A stretch of DNA of 64,000 nucleotides, taken from contig CAWHCB010000002.1 in NCBI GenBank assembly GCA_963827905.1, positions 1 through 64,000 of the forward strand, given 5' to 3'. Below, in pieces: positions 53,102 to 62,529 of this stretch (the stretch's first letter is position 1; each line of letters begins with the position of its first letter). The DNA comes from JACXTP01 sp963827905 (lineage in GTDB: Archaea > Thermoplasmatota > Thermoplasmata > Methanomassiliicoccales > UBA472). The position numbers and the translations under genes were made by a program. The notes under the pieces were generated by a model. The model was not told the origin of the DNA. It made no database searches and was given only the letters and a program-made list of their open reading frames with translations.

Positions 53102-53207
53102 GGGGCACGCATCGATTCCAGCGCGGTATAATTCTTGCCACGGTCAAGCATTTCGTGGTGCGATAACCGTTTTATATGGGTACACAGATTTGAAGGGCTG
53201 AGCTGTT
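53102..53207. promoter_or_regulatory. Divergent promoter region, nnr and DUF211
   Basis: The minus-strand AATTATAC (53126-53133) serves nnr. The plus-strand GTTTTATATGG (53169-53179) lies about 30-38 bases before the DUF211 ATG at 53208. Both spacings predict very short leaders. Confidence 0.5.
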
Positions 53208-53498
53208 ATGACAGAGATAAAGAGGCTTGTCCTGGACGTGCTCAAGCCGCACCACCCTTCCATAATCGAGCTGGCCCGACGACTGAGCACGGTCGAGGGC
53301 GTCATGGGCGTCAACCTGAGCTTGAACGAAGTGGACCAGGAGACGGAGAACGTCAAGATCACCATCGAAGGCAACGACATCAACTGCGACATTGTTGACG
53401 AGGTCATCACCGAGTCTGGCGCAGTGATCCACTCAGTGGACAGCGTGTCAGCCGGAAAGAAACTGGTAGAAGAGGTCGAGACCCCTCAGGACCGATGA
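53208..53498 (+). CDS. DUF211 family protein
   Basis: A 96-residue ferredoxin-fold-like protein of archaeal family DUF211, whose function is unknown. It starts MTEIKRLVLDVLKPHHPSII and includes LARRLSTVEGVMGVNLSLNE and VKITIEGNDINCDIVDEVIT. Structures in the family suggest oligomers with metal sites, from general knowledge. Its 3' end overlaps the convergent SRP19 gene by 13 bases. Confidence 0.88.
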   Translation: MTEIKRLVLDVLKPHHPSIIELARRLSTVEGVMGVNLSLNEVDQETENVKITIEGNDINCDIVDEVITESGAVIHSVDSVSAGKKLVEEVETPQDR

Positions 53499-53815
53499 TG
53501 TTGTTGGTGCTGGTGGGGATGATGCACCGGGGGCATCCTCTTCAGGTGCTGCCCCACCTTCTTCAGTAAAAGGGTCTTGGGCAGGGACCTTTCCACTAAG
53601 ACCCGTCCCTTCTTTTGGTGCCAAGCGCCAGGATACGCCTTCTCAGGTTCTGCCTTGTATTGCAGACCAAGGTGCTTCACCGCGATGACCAGCATATCCA
53701 CGGTGGGGGAGGCCACCGCTACGTCCTTGCCTACCTTGCGACCTTCCGCCCGGCTGCGCGAGATGTCAAAATATTCGGGCCACAGCACCCAAGCCTTGTC
53801 CTCATCTAGGGCCAC
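53486..53815 (-). CDS. srp19: Signal recognition particle 19 kDa protein
   Basis: SRP19 binds the tips of helices 6 and 8 of SRP RNA. The 109-residue protein has VLWPEYFDISRSRAEGRKVG and PEKAYPGAWHQKKGRVLVER, both diagnostic. The last about 20 residues (His/Pro/Gln-rich) overlap the DUF211 gene and are not conserved-looking. A basic QHLKRM would be a normal end, so a slightly earlier natural stop is possible. It lies 22 bases after rps8e. Confidence 0.92.
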   Translation of the reverse strand: MALDEDKAWVLWPEYFDISRSRAEGRKVGKDVAVASPTVDMLVIAVKHLGLQYKAEPEKAYPGAWHQKKGRVLVERSLPKTLLLKKVGQHLKRMPPVHHPHQHQQHHRS

Positions 53816-53837
53816 GGGTACCGTCCCCCGTCAACGC

Positions 53838-54221
53838 TCACTCTTTGACGAGCACGGCGTTGACGATGCCGTCCTGACCCGGTCGGGATGTGACCTTGGC
53901 CAGACCCATCTCGGTCTGGATGACAGCGCCCTTGTTGATGATGTTGCGCTGCACATAGTTGGGGTTGGCGGCGTTCTTCTTCACCGTGACGATCTTGGAC
54001 TTGGCCATCTTCTTGGTGGCTGGGTCGACGACGTTGGCGTACCTAGCTTTCAACATGCGGACCTTCTCGTTTCCGCCCCTGGTCCTGATCATCTGAAGGC
54101 GCTCCTCGCCGATGAGAGTGAAAGACGGCTCGCTGCCGATCTCGAACCTTCTCTTCTTCCTGCCCAGGCGCAACCGTCCTCCAGACGGTTTCCTGCGGGA
54201 CTTTCCTTGCCATAATGCCAT
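53838..54221 (-). CDS. rps8e: Ribosomal protein S8e (eS8)
   Basis: A 127-residue archaeal/eukaryotic small-subunit protein. It starts MALWQGKSRRKPSGGRLRLG, with RRFEIGSEPSFTLIGEERLQ and VVDPATKKMAKSKIVTVKKN. It has its own minus-strand TATA box CTATTTATATCACC (54248-54262), about 30 bases before the ATG, and heads a two-gene unit with SRP19. Confidence 0.96.
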   Translation of the reverse strand: MALWQGKSRRKPSGGRLRLGRKKRRFEIGSEPSFTLIGEERLQMIRTRGGNEKVRMLKARYANVVDPATKKMAKSKIVTVKKNAANPNYVQRNIINKGAVIQTEMGLAKVTSRPGQDGIVNAVLVKE

Positions 54222-54266
54222 AGGGATCTAGAGCCACTTAATTGAAGGGTGATATAAATAGGTTGC

Positions 54267-54908
54267 TCATTCCGAGACCTTGTCCAACAGCATTGGCTCG
54301 ATCCGTTCGTCTATGTCCAGGAGCGCGCTGTTCCCATCCTTCGCGGCACCGGGGTTGAGGAAGATCGTGCCATCCTTCTCCAGGATGCCTCTCGCCTCAT
54401 GGATGTGCCCCGAGAGCACCAATGGGGGATGGAACTCCTCCACCACCCTCTTGATGGCGACGCTGCCTCCATCATGTCCGCTGAAGGTCCGGTCGTTCAT
54501 GCCCAAGGGAGGGCAGTGCACCACCAGGACCGCCCCTGGCACCATCACCTGACCGAGCCGTTGATAGATCTCCTCCTCCGGGACCTCGTTCGGCGTGTTG
54601 AAGATGGTGGGGTTGGAGCCGCCAAAACCGACGAAATCGCGTTCGCCGATGCGGACCTTGCGCAGATGCAGGGAGGTGCAGCTCCTCTCGATATAGCTCA
54701 GCGTAACGGGCGGGTCGCAGTTCCCAGGCACGGCATACACCTTCCCATGCAGTCCCGATAGGAACTCAGAGGCCCATTGGGGCGGTCCGAAATGGGTGAT
54801 GTCGCCAAGGACGATCACACCGTCCGCGCCGTGCTCCTCCACCAATCGGTTGGCCCACGTCTTGACCTTGTCACGCATGTGTATGTCCGAGATCACCAGG
54901 AAGCGCAT
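54267..54908 (-). CDS. Metallophosphoesterase, small single-domain form
   Basis: A 213-residue calcineurin-fold phosphoesterase. Motifs: FLVISDIHMRDK, GVIVLGDITHFGP, YAVPGNCDPPVT (GNCD in place of GNHD) and LVLSGHIHEARG. The GNCD variant occurs in several archaeal and phage-like members. Substrate unknown. It is the third such enzyme within 5 kb. Confidence 0.82.
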   Translation of the reverse strand: MRFLVISDIHMRDKVKTWANRLVEEHGADGVIVLGDITHFGPPQWASEFLSGLHGKVYAVPGNCDPPVTLSYIERSCTSLHLRKVRIGERDFVGFGGSNPTIFNTPNEVPEEEIYQRLGQVMVPGAVLVVHCPPLGMNDRTFSGHDGGSVAIKRVVEEFHPPLVLSGHIHEARGILEKDGTIFLNPGAAKDGNSALLDIDERIEPMLLDKVSE

Positions 54909-54956
54909 CGCAGCACCGAGGATGGGTAAAACACTCCCTCGACTTATCCTTTCACA

Positions 54957-55955
54957 TCAGAGGAAAGGCAAGGCACCATAGACAAGAACATAGGCGATGA
55001 GGAAACCGGCCATGGCCCCTCCGTTGAGGAAGGGCAGCCCGGCCTGCGGTCGGCCCGTCGCCACCTGACGCATCAGGATGGCGAATCCAAGGAAAGAGCC
55101 GAGCAGGGTCCCCAATGCCACTGCCAACGCTTCAGGGGAATATTGGAATGGGATCTCCTCCGGGGAGAGGAAGATGGCCGCCGAGACCACCAGTATCCCT
55201 GGTATGACCGCATCGCCCACCCCCATCATCATGGTCTCCCTGGTCCCGGCCTTGCTCTCGTCCTTGAGGTCCAGTGGCCCCTCCTCGTCCATTCGGTAGT
55301 CCAGGCTCTTGGGCACCACGAACAGCACCGGCAGGCGCAGGTCGGAGACGCCCTCGGCCAGGGTCAGCATGTGCTTGGTCTTGTAGACCGAGATGGCGTC
55401 GTACACGGCCAGGACTATCAGGAGGATGAACACGGGCAAGATCCCGAACGAGACCCCGAGTATGGCCGCCGCCCCGAAGGCCACGATGAAGCCGACCAGA
55501 TCGATGACGTACCATTCGGGACTTTTCCACAGCAGCAGGACCAGCACCAGGGCGAGCAATGTGGGCAGCACGTCCACCAGCAGCGCGCTGTCCGTCATGT
55601 AGACCGTCAGGGGCAGGAAGACCGCGTACAAGGTCATGAACACCGCCCCCAGGAAGATGTAGCGCAGGGCGTTCCCCTTGGTGAGCTTCAGGACCACCAG
55701 TATGATGGCGGTCATGACGATCATCGCCGCCACGTAATACAGGGGGTTCAATGGGTCCCCTGGGTCTTCGAAGGCCTGAAGGCTGAGGTCGTAAAGGATG
55801 GGCGCGAAGAGCAGGGCGACCCCCTGGACGGTGAGGAAGAGCAGGAACACCGCCACATACTGTCCTCGGGCCCTCATGCGCAGGGCAACGGAAGCTGGAA
55901 ATATGAACCATTCCCTGAAAAAATCGGGACGCGCACTTTCGTCCCGCCGGGACAT
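54957..55955 (-). CDS. Presenilin-type intramembrane aspartyl protease (A22 family)
   Basis: A polytopic membrane protein of 332 residues with about nine hydrophobic segments. Catalytic Asp motifs are AVYDAISVYKTKHM (the YD motif) and MMGVGDAVIPG (the GxGD motif). The PAL motif region reads AGLPFLNGG. This is the layout of archaeal presenilin homologues, which cleave within membranes. A long hydrophilic loop (VPKSLDYRMDEEGPLDLKDE) separates the two Asp helices. The ATG at 55955 is preferred to the TTG at 55964. Substrate unknown. Confidence 0.88.
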   Translation of the reverse strand: MSRRDESARPDFFREWFIFPASVALRMRARGQYVAVFLLFLTVQGVALLFAPILYDLSLQAFEDPGDPLNPLYYVAAMIVMTAIILVVLKLTKGNALRYIFLGAVFMTLYAVFLPLTVYMTDSALLVDVLPTLLALVLVLLLWKSPEWYVIDLVGFIVAFGAAAILGVSFGILPVFILLIVLAVYDAISVYKTKHMLTLAEGVSDLRLPVLFVVPKSLDYRMDEEGPLDLKDESKAGTRETMMMGVGDAVIPGILVVSAAIFLSPEEIPFQYSPEALAVALGTLLGSFLGFAILMRQVATGRPQAGLPFLNGGAMAGFLIAYVLVYGALPFL

Positions 55956-56008
55956 CGGGAACAACCTATATCCTCAAGCATGCCTTCGATGCGACAAAGA
56001 TATGACCG

Positions 56009-56515
56009 ATGGCAGCGACTAGTTACGGCAATAGGTTGGACCGCACCAAGGACCTAGCGGACATATTCGAAATGGTGAAGGACGGGGTGAGGGCTCGGTT
56101 GGGCATCTCCAGGGCCGGCCTGATGCTCGGGGTCGCCGACATGGGCGGGGGCCCAGGGCAATTCCTGGGCGGCCTGTACCCGGTCACGAGCAACGTCATC
56201 GTCCTGAACCGTACCGCCACCAAGGCCATCTTGTCGAGCAGGCCGGAACTTTACAAGCCATATGTCTTCACGGTGCTGTTGCACGAGTACCTTCACACCC
56301 TTGGCTTCCTGGACGAGGAGCAGGTGCGCAGGATGGTCCACGAGATAAGTCTGGCGCTGTTCGGGCCGCATCATGCCGCGACCTGGATGGCCGAGGACAT
56401 CGGCCGGGTCATGCCCTTCGCCACGCCCCGCGTCGCCATTCCGATAAGGCAGGACGCGGAGGTGGAGCTGGTGGACGGTTTCGACCGCTCCAGCTTCGAC
56501 CGGTACATCTGGTGA
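56009..56515 (+). CDS. Putative zinc metalloprotease with HExxH motif
   Basis: A 168-residue protein I cannot assign to a named family. It has an HEYLHTLG motif (HExxHxxG, about residues 94-101) in FTVLLHEYLHTLGFLDEEQV, the pattern of a zinc protease with a third ligand further on. There is no signal peptide or membrane helix, so it is probably cytosolic. A TATA-like element lies at about 55969-55977. It is convergent with aIF2-beta, 2 bases between the stops. Hydrolase activity is inferred from the motif only. Confidence 0.7.
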   Translation: MAATSYGNRLDRTKDLADIFEMVKDGVRARLGISRAGLMLGVADMGGGPGQFLGGLYPVTSNVIVLNRTATKAILSSRPELYKPYVFTVLLHEYLHTLGFLDEEQVRRMVHEISLALFGPHHAATWMAEDIGRVMPFATPRVAIPIRQDAEVELVDGFDRSSFDRYIW

Positions 56516-56517
56516 GC

Positions 56518-57138
56518 TCACTTTATCTCGGTGAGGATGGCGAAGGCTACGTTGCCTGAGACCTTGGTGATCTTGGCCTTGACCCGGGACCCCTTGGAGG
56601 TACCAGGGACGTAGATGATGTAATCCCCCACCCTGGCCACGCCATCGCCCTTCTTGCCGACGTCGTCGATCTGCAGGTCCACCTCGATGCCCTCCTTGAG
56701 CACGTCCTTCTCCGGGGCCTTGGCGGACTTCTTGACATTGACTGGCCGGTGCGCACCGCAGGCCTCGCACTCGAGAATGAGTATGCGCCCCTCCCGGTTG
56801 ATGTGTGTGTCCGGGCGGCCGCACTCCGAGCACAGGACAAAGGTATCGGTGTAGGTGGTGATGCGGTCCTTGATCTGTTGCGGGGTGAGCCTGGCCTTGA
56901 AGATGACCCTCCTCCCGTCCACTGTGCCAGGCGTACCTAGCTCCTTCAACAGGTACTGCAAAAGGTGGTCCGGCTCCCGGCGCAGGGCGTCCACGATCTC
57001 CCCGAAGTTCTTCAGGACGGTGGTCTTGCCCTCCTGGAAGACGTCCGGCTCTGGAACGGTGAAACGCTCGTGCTTCTCGATGGTCTCCGGTAATTGGGCC
57101 TTGGCCCGATCAAGCAATGAGAGGTAATCGTCAGACAT
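56518..57138 (-). CDS. Translation initiation factor 2 subunit beta with TRAM domain
   Basis: aIF2-beta of the heterotrimer that delivers initiator tRNA. The start MSDDYLSLLDRAKAQLPETI and the core (KNFGEIVDALRREPDHLLQY) are followed by the zinc ribbon CSECGRPDT...ECEACG. Beyond the usual end there is a C-terminal TRAM domain of about 65 residues (LKEGIEVDLQIDDVGKKGDG, VPGTSKGSRVKAKITKV). TRAM fusion is known from some euryarchaea including Thermoplasmata relatives. A TATA box (CTTTATATC, 57167-57175) precedes the ATG at 57138. Confidence 0.93.
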   Translation of the reverse strand: MSDDYLSLLDRAKAQLPETIEKHERFTVPEPDVFQEGKTTVLKNFGEIVDALRREPDHLLQYLLKELGTPGTVDGRRVIFKARLTPQQIKDRITTYTDTFVLCSECGRPDTHINREGRILILECEACGAHRPVNVKKSAKAPEKDVLKEGIEVDLQIDDVGKKGDGVARVGDYIIYVPGTSKGSRVKAKITKVSGNVAFAILTEIK

Positions 57139-57210
57139 GTGAACCACCGCTCTCAAGAGCCACCGTTGATATAAAGGTTGCTAGCGACCGCTCCATCGCA
57201 GCCAGGACGC

Positions 57211-58816
57211 TCAACCATAGCGGTGCTTGATGGCCGCTTTCAGTAGCCCCAAGTGCAACGGGGAGGGCTTGTTCGGGCGCGATTTGAATTCCGGGTGGAA
57301 CTGGCAGGCCACATAGTAAGGATGGGACTCCAGCTCCCCGATCTCCATGCGCACGCTGTCGGCAGAGCGCCCGGTGAACCTCCAGCCGGCCGCTTCGAAC
57401 TCGTCGATGTACTTCGGGTTGACCTCATATCGGTGCCGGTGCCGCTCCATGATCAGGTTGGAACCGTACAATTGGAAGGCCTTGCTGTTCTCCGCCACCA
57501 CCACCGGCTGGGCGCCCAAGTCGCATGCTGGCTCCCTTCTTGGTGACATGCTTCTGCTCTGGGAGAAGGTCGACCACGGGGTAACCGGTCTCCGGCGCGA
57601 ACTCGGTGCTGTTGGCACCCTTGAAGTCCATCACGTTCCGGGCGAACTCGATGGTGGCTATCTGGAACCCCAGGCACACCCCTAGGTATGGGATCTTGTT
57701 CTCTCGGGCGAAGCCCGCTGCCAGGATCTTGCCCTCGATGCCCCGGTTCCCAAATCCCCCCGGGATAAGGATTCCGTCAGCTTTGAGAAGCTCGTCGGTG
57801 GGTCCAAAATGCTGCACCACCTCGGAATCTACGAAAAGCAGCTCGACCTTGGTGCCTGCCTCGGCCCCGGCATGATGGAACGCCTCCACATGGCTGATGT
57901 AGGAATCGACCAGATGGGTGTACTTACCGACCAGGGCGATGCGGACGGTCTTGTTGGGGTTGACGATGCGATGGGCGAAATCCTTCCAGTCCACCAGGTC
58001 CTGGCTCTTGGCGTTTAGTTTGAAGCGTCCGATGATGTAATCGGTGATGCCCTGGTCGTTCAGGATCATCGGGACGTCGTAGATGGAACGGGCGTCCGGG
58101 GCGCTGACCACCGCCTCGATGGGGACGTCGCAGAAGAGGGATATCTTCTTCTTGATGCTCTCCTCCAGAGGTTCCTTGGCCCGGGCCACGATGATGTCCG
58201 GCTGAATGCCGATGGCCCTCAGCTCCTTCACGCTGTGCTGGGTGGGCTTGGTCTTCTGCTCGCCCACCGCGCCCATCACCGGCACCAAGGTGGTGTGGAC
58301 GAACAGGCAGGTCTCCCCCTTGCCCATCTCGGTGTTCATCTGACGGACGGCCTCCAGGAAGGGCATGGACTCTATGTCACCCACGGTCCCGCCCAGCTCC
58401 ACGATGCAGACGTCCGCGCCGGTGGCCTCGGCCACGGTGATGATCTGGTTCTTGATCTCGTTGGTGATGTGCGGGATGATCTGCACGGTCTTGCCCAGGT
58501 ACTCGCCCATGCGCTCCTTCTCGATGACCAGGCGATATACCTTCCCGGTGGTGATGTTATGGTTGCTGGTGAGGCTGATGTCGAGGAACCGCTCATAGTT
58601 GCCGAGGTCCAGGTCGGCCTCTCCCCCGTCATCGAGGACGAAGACCTCGCCATGTTCGAACGGGTTCATCGTGCCCGCGTCACAGTTCAGATAGGGGTCG
58701 ATCTTGATCGCGGTGACCTTGATGCCCCTGGATTTCAGAAGACGACCGATGGAGGAACTGGTAATGCCCTTGCCCAATCCGGAAATGACCCCACCCGTGA
58801 CAAAAATATACTTCAT
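57211..58816 (-). CDS. pyrG: CTP synthase (frameshifted)
   Basis: Glutamine-dependent synthesis of CTP from UTP. The synthetase part starts MKYIFVTGGVISGLGKGITS with its P-loop. The amidotransferase part has the catalytic Cys in YLGVCLGFQIATIEF and the His/Glu in ACQFHPEFKSRPN. The frame changes near 57526, where CCC (GGG on the coding strand) should be CC, joining MRLGAQPVVVAENSKAFQLY. The ATG at 58816 fits the TATA element at about 58848-58858 better than the in-frame ATG at 58837. About 534 residues after correction. Confidence 0.95.
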
Positions 58817-58973
58817 GCCATCACGGGATTCGACCATATCCCAGGATATTATTTAGAACTTCTGCTGGCGCAGTAAACAGAGCTCAAGCTGAACATTGAA
58901 AAAATGAAAATTCTTGAACGAGACGACGATCGATGTTTTCTTTAGCGCTTGGTAACCCTGCCAGGAATTGGTG

Positions 58974-59009
58974 GGGGAAACACTCGAAATGCCTTCGGCG
59001 TGTTTCCCC
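58974..59009 (-). other. 10-bp inverted repeat just downstream of 16S rRNA
   Basis: GGGGAAACAC (58974-58983) and GTGTTTCCCC (59000-59009) form a perfect 10-bp stem with a 16-base loop, only 6 bases beyond the 3' end of the 16S gene. It could be a processing signal or a terminator for an unlinked 16S transcript. The flanks have no long U-tract, which makes a processing or protective role more likely. Confidence 0.6.
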
Positions 59010-59015
59010 TTGCGT

Positions 59016-60484
<1,469 letters not shown>

Positions 60485-60770
60485 CGATCCTAACTGATAA
60501 TCTGCTGATCATCGATAGGATGAACACACTTAATACGGAAATTGGCAGGATTACCAAGTATCACCGGCGATACCACTGTGATATGATATCGCCATCGATC
60601 GTCGTCAGAGCAAAGAGGGCACGTTCCGCCTTGGAACGGAGATCTCAGCTCTCCATTTTCGTTCAAAGTGCGCGACCTTTGTTAGGCGCCCGGTCAAACA
60701 GACCAGTTCGCGCGTTTTGCGTTGTTGTCTCGCGCAGAGTCCCCTTAACCTCGGACTTGTATATAACTGT
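60485..60770 (-). promoter_or_regulatory. 16S rRNA promoter and leader
   Basis: A minus-strand CGAAACAGTTATATACAAG, with a purine-rich B-recognition-like CGAAA before the TATA box at 60759-60766, predicts a start near 60735 and a leader of about 250 nucleotides. The leader has short inverted repeats such as ATCCTA/TAGGAT close to the 16S 5' end (60488-60525). No open reading frame of note. Confidence 0.6.
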
Positions 60771-61045
60771 TTCGAGTCATACACATTTTCCGAAGCAAGT
60801 TGAATCAACTAATGCATCCCAATATATGAGCATTTCTTTTCATCGCCCAGCAAGTGTCGTTTCTCATGCTTTTGTCATGGCAGGGATTAGCAGGGGAATC
60901 CCCCTCGAATGATAGGTATACATGCCCTAACAAAAATCCACCTCGACCGAATGAAGGGCCATATTCAATCCAGCACATTGATTATCCATCGGTGGCTTCA
61001 TAGTCAAAAGGTTTAAGAGCATTGTAATATTGACGAAGGAACTAA
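60771..61045. other. Intergenic spacer between 16S promoter and tRNA-Ser
   Basis: About 275 bases with no recognisable gene on either strand. A small GGGGAATCCCC palindrome occurs near 60894-60904. An AGGTTTAAGAGC element at about 61009-61020 may be part of the tRNA promoter. Confidence 0.35.
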
Positions 61046-61132
61046 GCGGAGATGGCCCAGCTCGGTAAGGCGTTGGATTGCTAATCCAATGTCCGAAAGG
61101 ACTCGGGGGTTCAAATCCCCCTCTTCGCGCCA
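61046..61132 (+). tRNA. tRNA-Ser (GCT)
   Basis: A type II tRNA. The acceptor stem GCGGAGA pairs with TCTTCGC with one G-U pair, discriminator G and an encoded CCA. The D arm is GCCCAGCTCGGTAAGGC-like. The anticodon loop is TTGCTAA within TTGGA/TCCAA, giving anticodon GCT (serine, AGC/AGT codons). A long variable arm GTCCGAAAGGAC and T arm GGGGGTTCAAATCCCCC complete the fold. No intron. Confidence 0.95.
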
Positions 61133-61268
61133 TATTCTTATCCAGTATCTCGTGTTTTTTGCACAACTCGGCTTTTTGTTACCGAGACCCATCTGGCGAG
61201 CCTGCCGTTTAAACGCTAAAACCCGACTTTAAGAGGGCGTATAGGAACAAGAACAAGGAGCGAATCAA
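61133..61268 (+). terminator. Spacer with T-run and weak stem after tRNA-Ser
   Basis: A TGTTTTTTG tract at about 61152-61160 follows the tRNA, then CTCGG/CCGAG (5-bp repeat near 61166-61185) around a TTTTT run. This probably ends tRNA transcription. No coding sequence was seen until the small open frame at 61269. Confidence 0.4.
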
Positions 61269-61409
61269 ATGACAAAAAAGGACAAGACCGAGAGCAGGTA
61301 TACGATCACATACGAGGCTGATGAAAAGGTCAGCGATGAGCAGCGCAAGGGCGATCGAGGCGCTCTTGATGAGTGCAAGGTGGAGATCAACAAGATAATC
61401 TTCCCCTGA
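61269..61409 (+). CDS. Small open reading frame, unknown
   Basis: A 46-residue frame starting MTKKDKTESRYTITYEADEK, with an AAGGAGCG ribosome-binding site about 8 bases upstream. Charged and without membrane segment. Given the error rate of this sequence, an indel in the second half is possible: another frame reads RAIEALLMSARWRS. It is not recognised, and the call rests on the ribosome-binding site and composition. Confidence 0.3.
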   Translation: MTKKDKTESRYTITYEADEKVSDEQRKGDRGALDECKVEINKIIFP

Positions 61410-61574
61410 GCAGAGAGCCCGGAGACGTAACGAGGGAGGCGGGACGGCGGTCTCGATAATGTCGAGAGGCGCACACCCTACCAGCTCGCCCAGGGCATGA
61501 GCGGAAGAGCACCACATTCTTTTCGCCACCTCGATCGTCGTCCTCGACCTCTACCAGTACCTAGGGGTGCTGGC
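61410..61574. other. Stretch without clear gene in the accessory segment
   Basis: About 165 bases between two small open frames. Several short inverted repeats are present (for example CTCGAT-AATG-TCGAG around 61454-61469), but no start with a ribosome-binding site was found. Confidence 0.3.
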
Positions 61575-61778
61575 ATGAGCTTCGTCCGCTCCAAAGTCAT
61601 CAATGGATGCGGTCCCTACTACTACAAGGTCGAGAATCGCTGGGTCCCAGGCAAAGGGTCCAGGCAGAAGGTCATCCGCTACCTGGGGCCTGGTGGTGAC
61701 GACGGCGTGGTGAAATATTCGAGCGCGTATATCACGGGTGTCGAATCGGAGCTCGTCGTCAGGCGCGGACATAGCTGA
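61575..61778 (+). CDS. Transposase N-terminus-like small protein
   Basis: A 67-residue frame starting MSFVRSKVINGCGPYYYKVE, continuing ENRWVPGKGSRQKVIRYLGP. The pattern FVRxKxxNGxxYYYxVENxR...KVIRYLG is how IS1634/IS4-type transposases and related mobile proteins begin, so it may be a remnant. The frame meets a TGA at 61776-61778. Past this stop the same frame stays open for about 27 codons (PATIEEVRRILLEHLRKENQ), which looks protein-like, so the stop may be an error or a sign of decay. Confidence 0.4.
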   Translation: MSFVRSKVINGCGPYYYKVENRWVPGKGSRQKVIRYLGPGGDDGVVKYSSAYITGVESELVVRRGHS

Positions 61779-62027
61779 CAGGGCAACCCTGCGACGATTG
61801 AGGAAGTCCGCCGGATCCTTCTGGAGCATCTCCGGAAGGAGAACCAGAGTAACAGGCCGTAAGGAAGGAGAGAAATCATTGGAGAACGGAATGTCAGGAA
61901 TGCAGGCGTCGAGGGAGCACGCGACACGGCGCGAAGGCTCCGGAAAACCGCAAGCGGAGCCACGCGGTTGGCCCAACATCGAAACGCTGAAATCTCGCGT
62001 CGGCGATTAACATAGGAGGAGAGTTCG
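61779..62027 (+). other. Decayed or unresolved coding-like segment
   Basis: Contains the open continuation PATIEEVRRILLEHLRKENQ ending at a TAA near 61861, then an AAGGAGAGAAATCAT element at about 61865-61880 followed by ATT instead of ATG. The same 15-base element precedes the sulfatase start at 62530. A short frame from 61891 (MSGMQASREHATRREGSGKP) ends at 62010. Nothing here can be assigned with confidence. Confidence 0.3.
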
Positions 62028-62495
62028 ATGGACGCAGTTGAAATGGCGGAAGTTGGCGCAAAGGAATCTTGGCGGCGCACAAAGTACCTCATTGATTGCC
62101 ACCGTCATATCGGTGCCGGACCGACCGTCGCCAAGCTGGAGGAATCTATCCACAGTCCCGCGGATTGCGGCGCCGTTCGCACCAAGCAGCCAGAATTGTT
62201 TGCCAAGGCAATGAGTGAAGATGGCGTTGATAATTCCGAGCATTTGCTGCGGGCGATGGACAGGTATGGCGTCACGCATGCAATCGTCCAGACCGCGCCT
62301 GGTAAAGGCATCACGGACCGAATGGTGCTGGATGCCGCCGAGAAGAGCGGAAGGCGATTCTTCCCGATCTACCGGCCCGAGGCCGTGTCGTCCGCAGCCG
62401 CCAAGGGCGATCTTGGAACGGGCTCGCATGAAGACATTGCCCGGCTTGTAAGTCAAGTGGCCGATGAACTCCAGAGTCCTATTCACTCCGCCTAA
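62028..62495 (+). CDS. Amidohydrolase-like protein, probably truncated
   Basis: 155 residues with a metal-site-like YLIDCHRHIGAG near residue 22 and MDRYGVTHAIVQTAPGKGIT. This resembles the beginning of TIM-barrel metal-dependent hydrolases of the amidohydrolase-2 (COG2159) type, which are normally about 280-340 residues. The later barrel strands and metal ligands are missing, so it is either a fragment or broken by an indel near its end. GGAGGAGAG precedes the ATG as a strong ribosome-binding site. The sulfatase starts 34 bases after its stop. Confidence 0.5.
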   Translation: MDAVEMAEVGAKESWRRTKYLIDCHRHIGAGPTVAKLEESIHSPADCGAVRTKQPELFAKAMSEDGVDNSEHLLRAMDRYGVTHAIVQTAPGKGITDRMVLDAAEKSGRRFFPIYRPEAVSSAAAKGDLGTGSHEDIARLVSQVADELQSPIHSA

Positions 62496-62529
62496 AAAGG
62501 ATTAACAAAAGTAACTAAGGAGAGAAATC

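Noticed and set aside
60892..60906. GGGGAATCCCC as a transcription regulator site
   Set aside because: A single short GC palindrome far from a recognisable promoter; chance occurrence is likely in this sequence.
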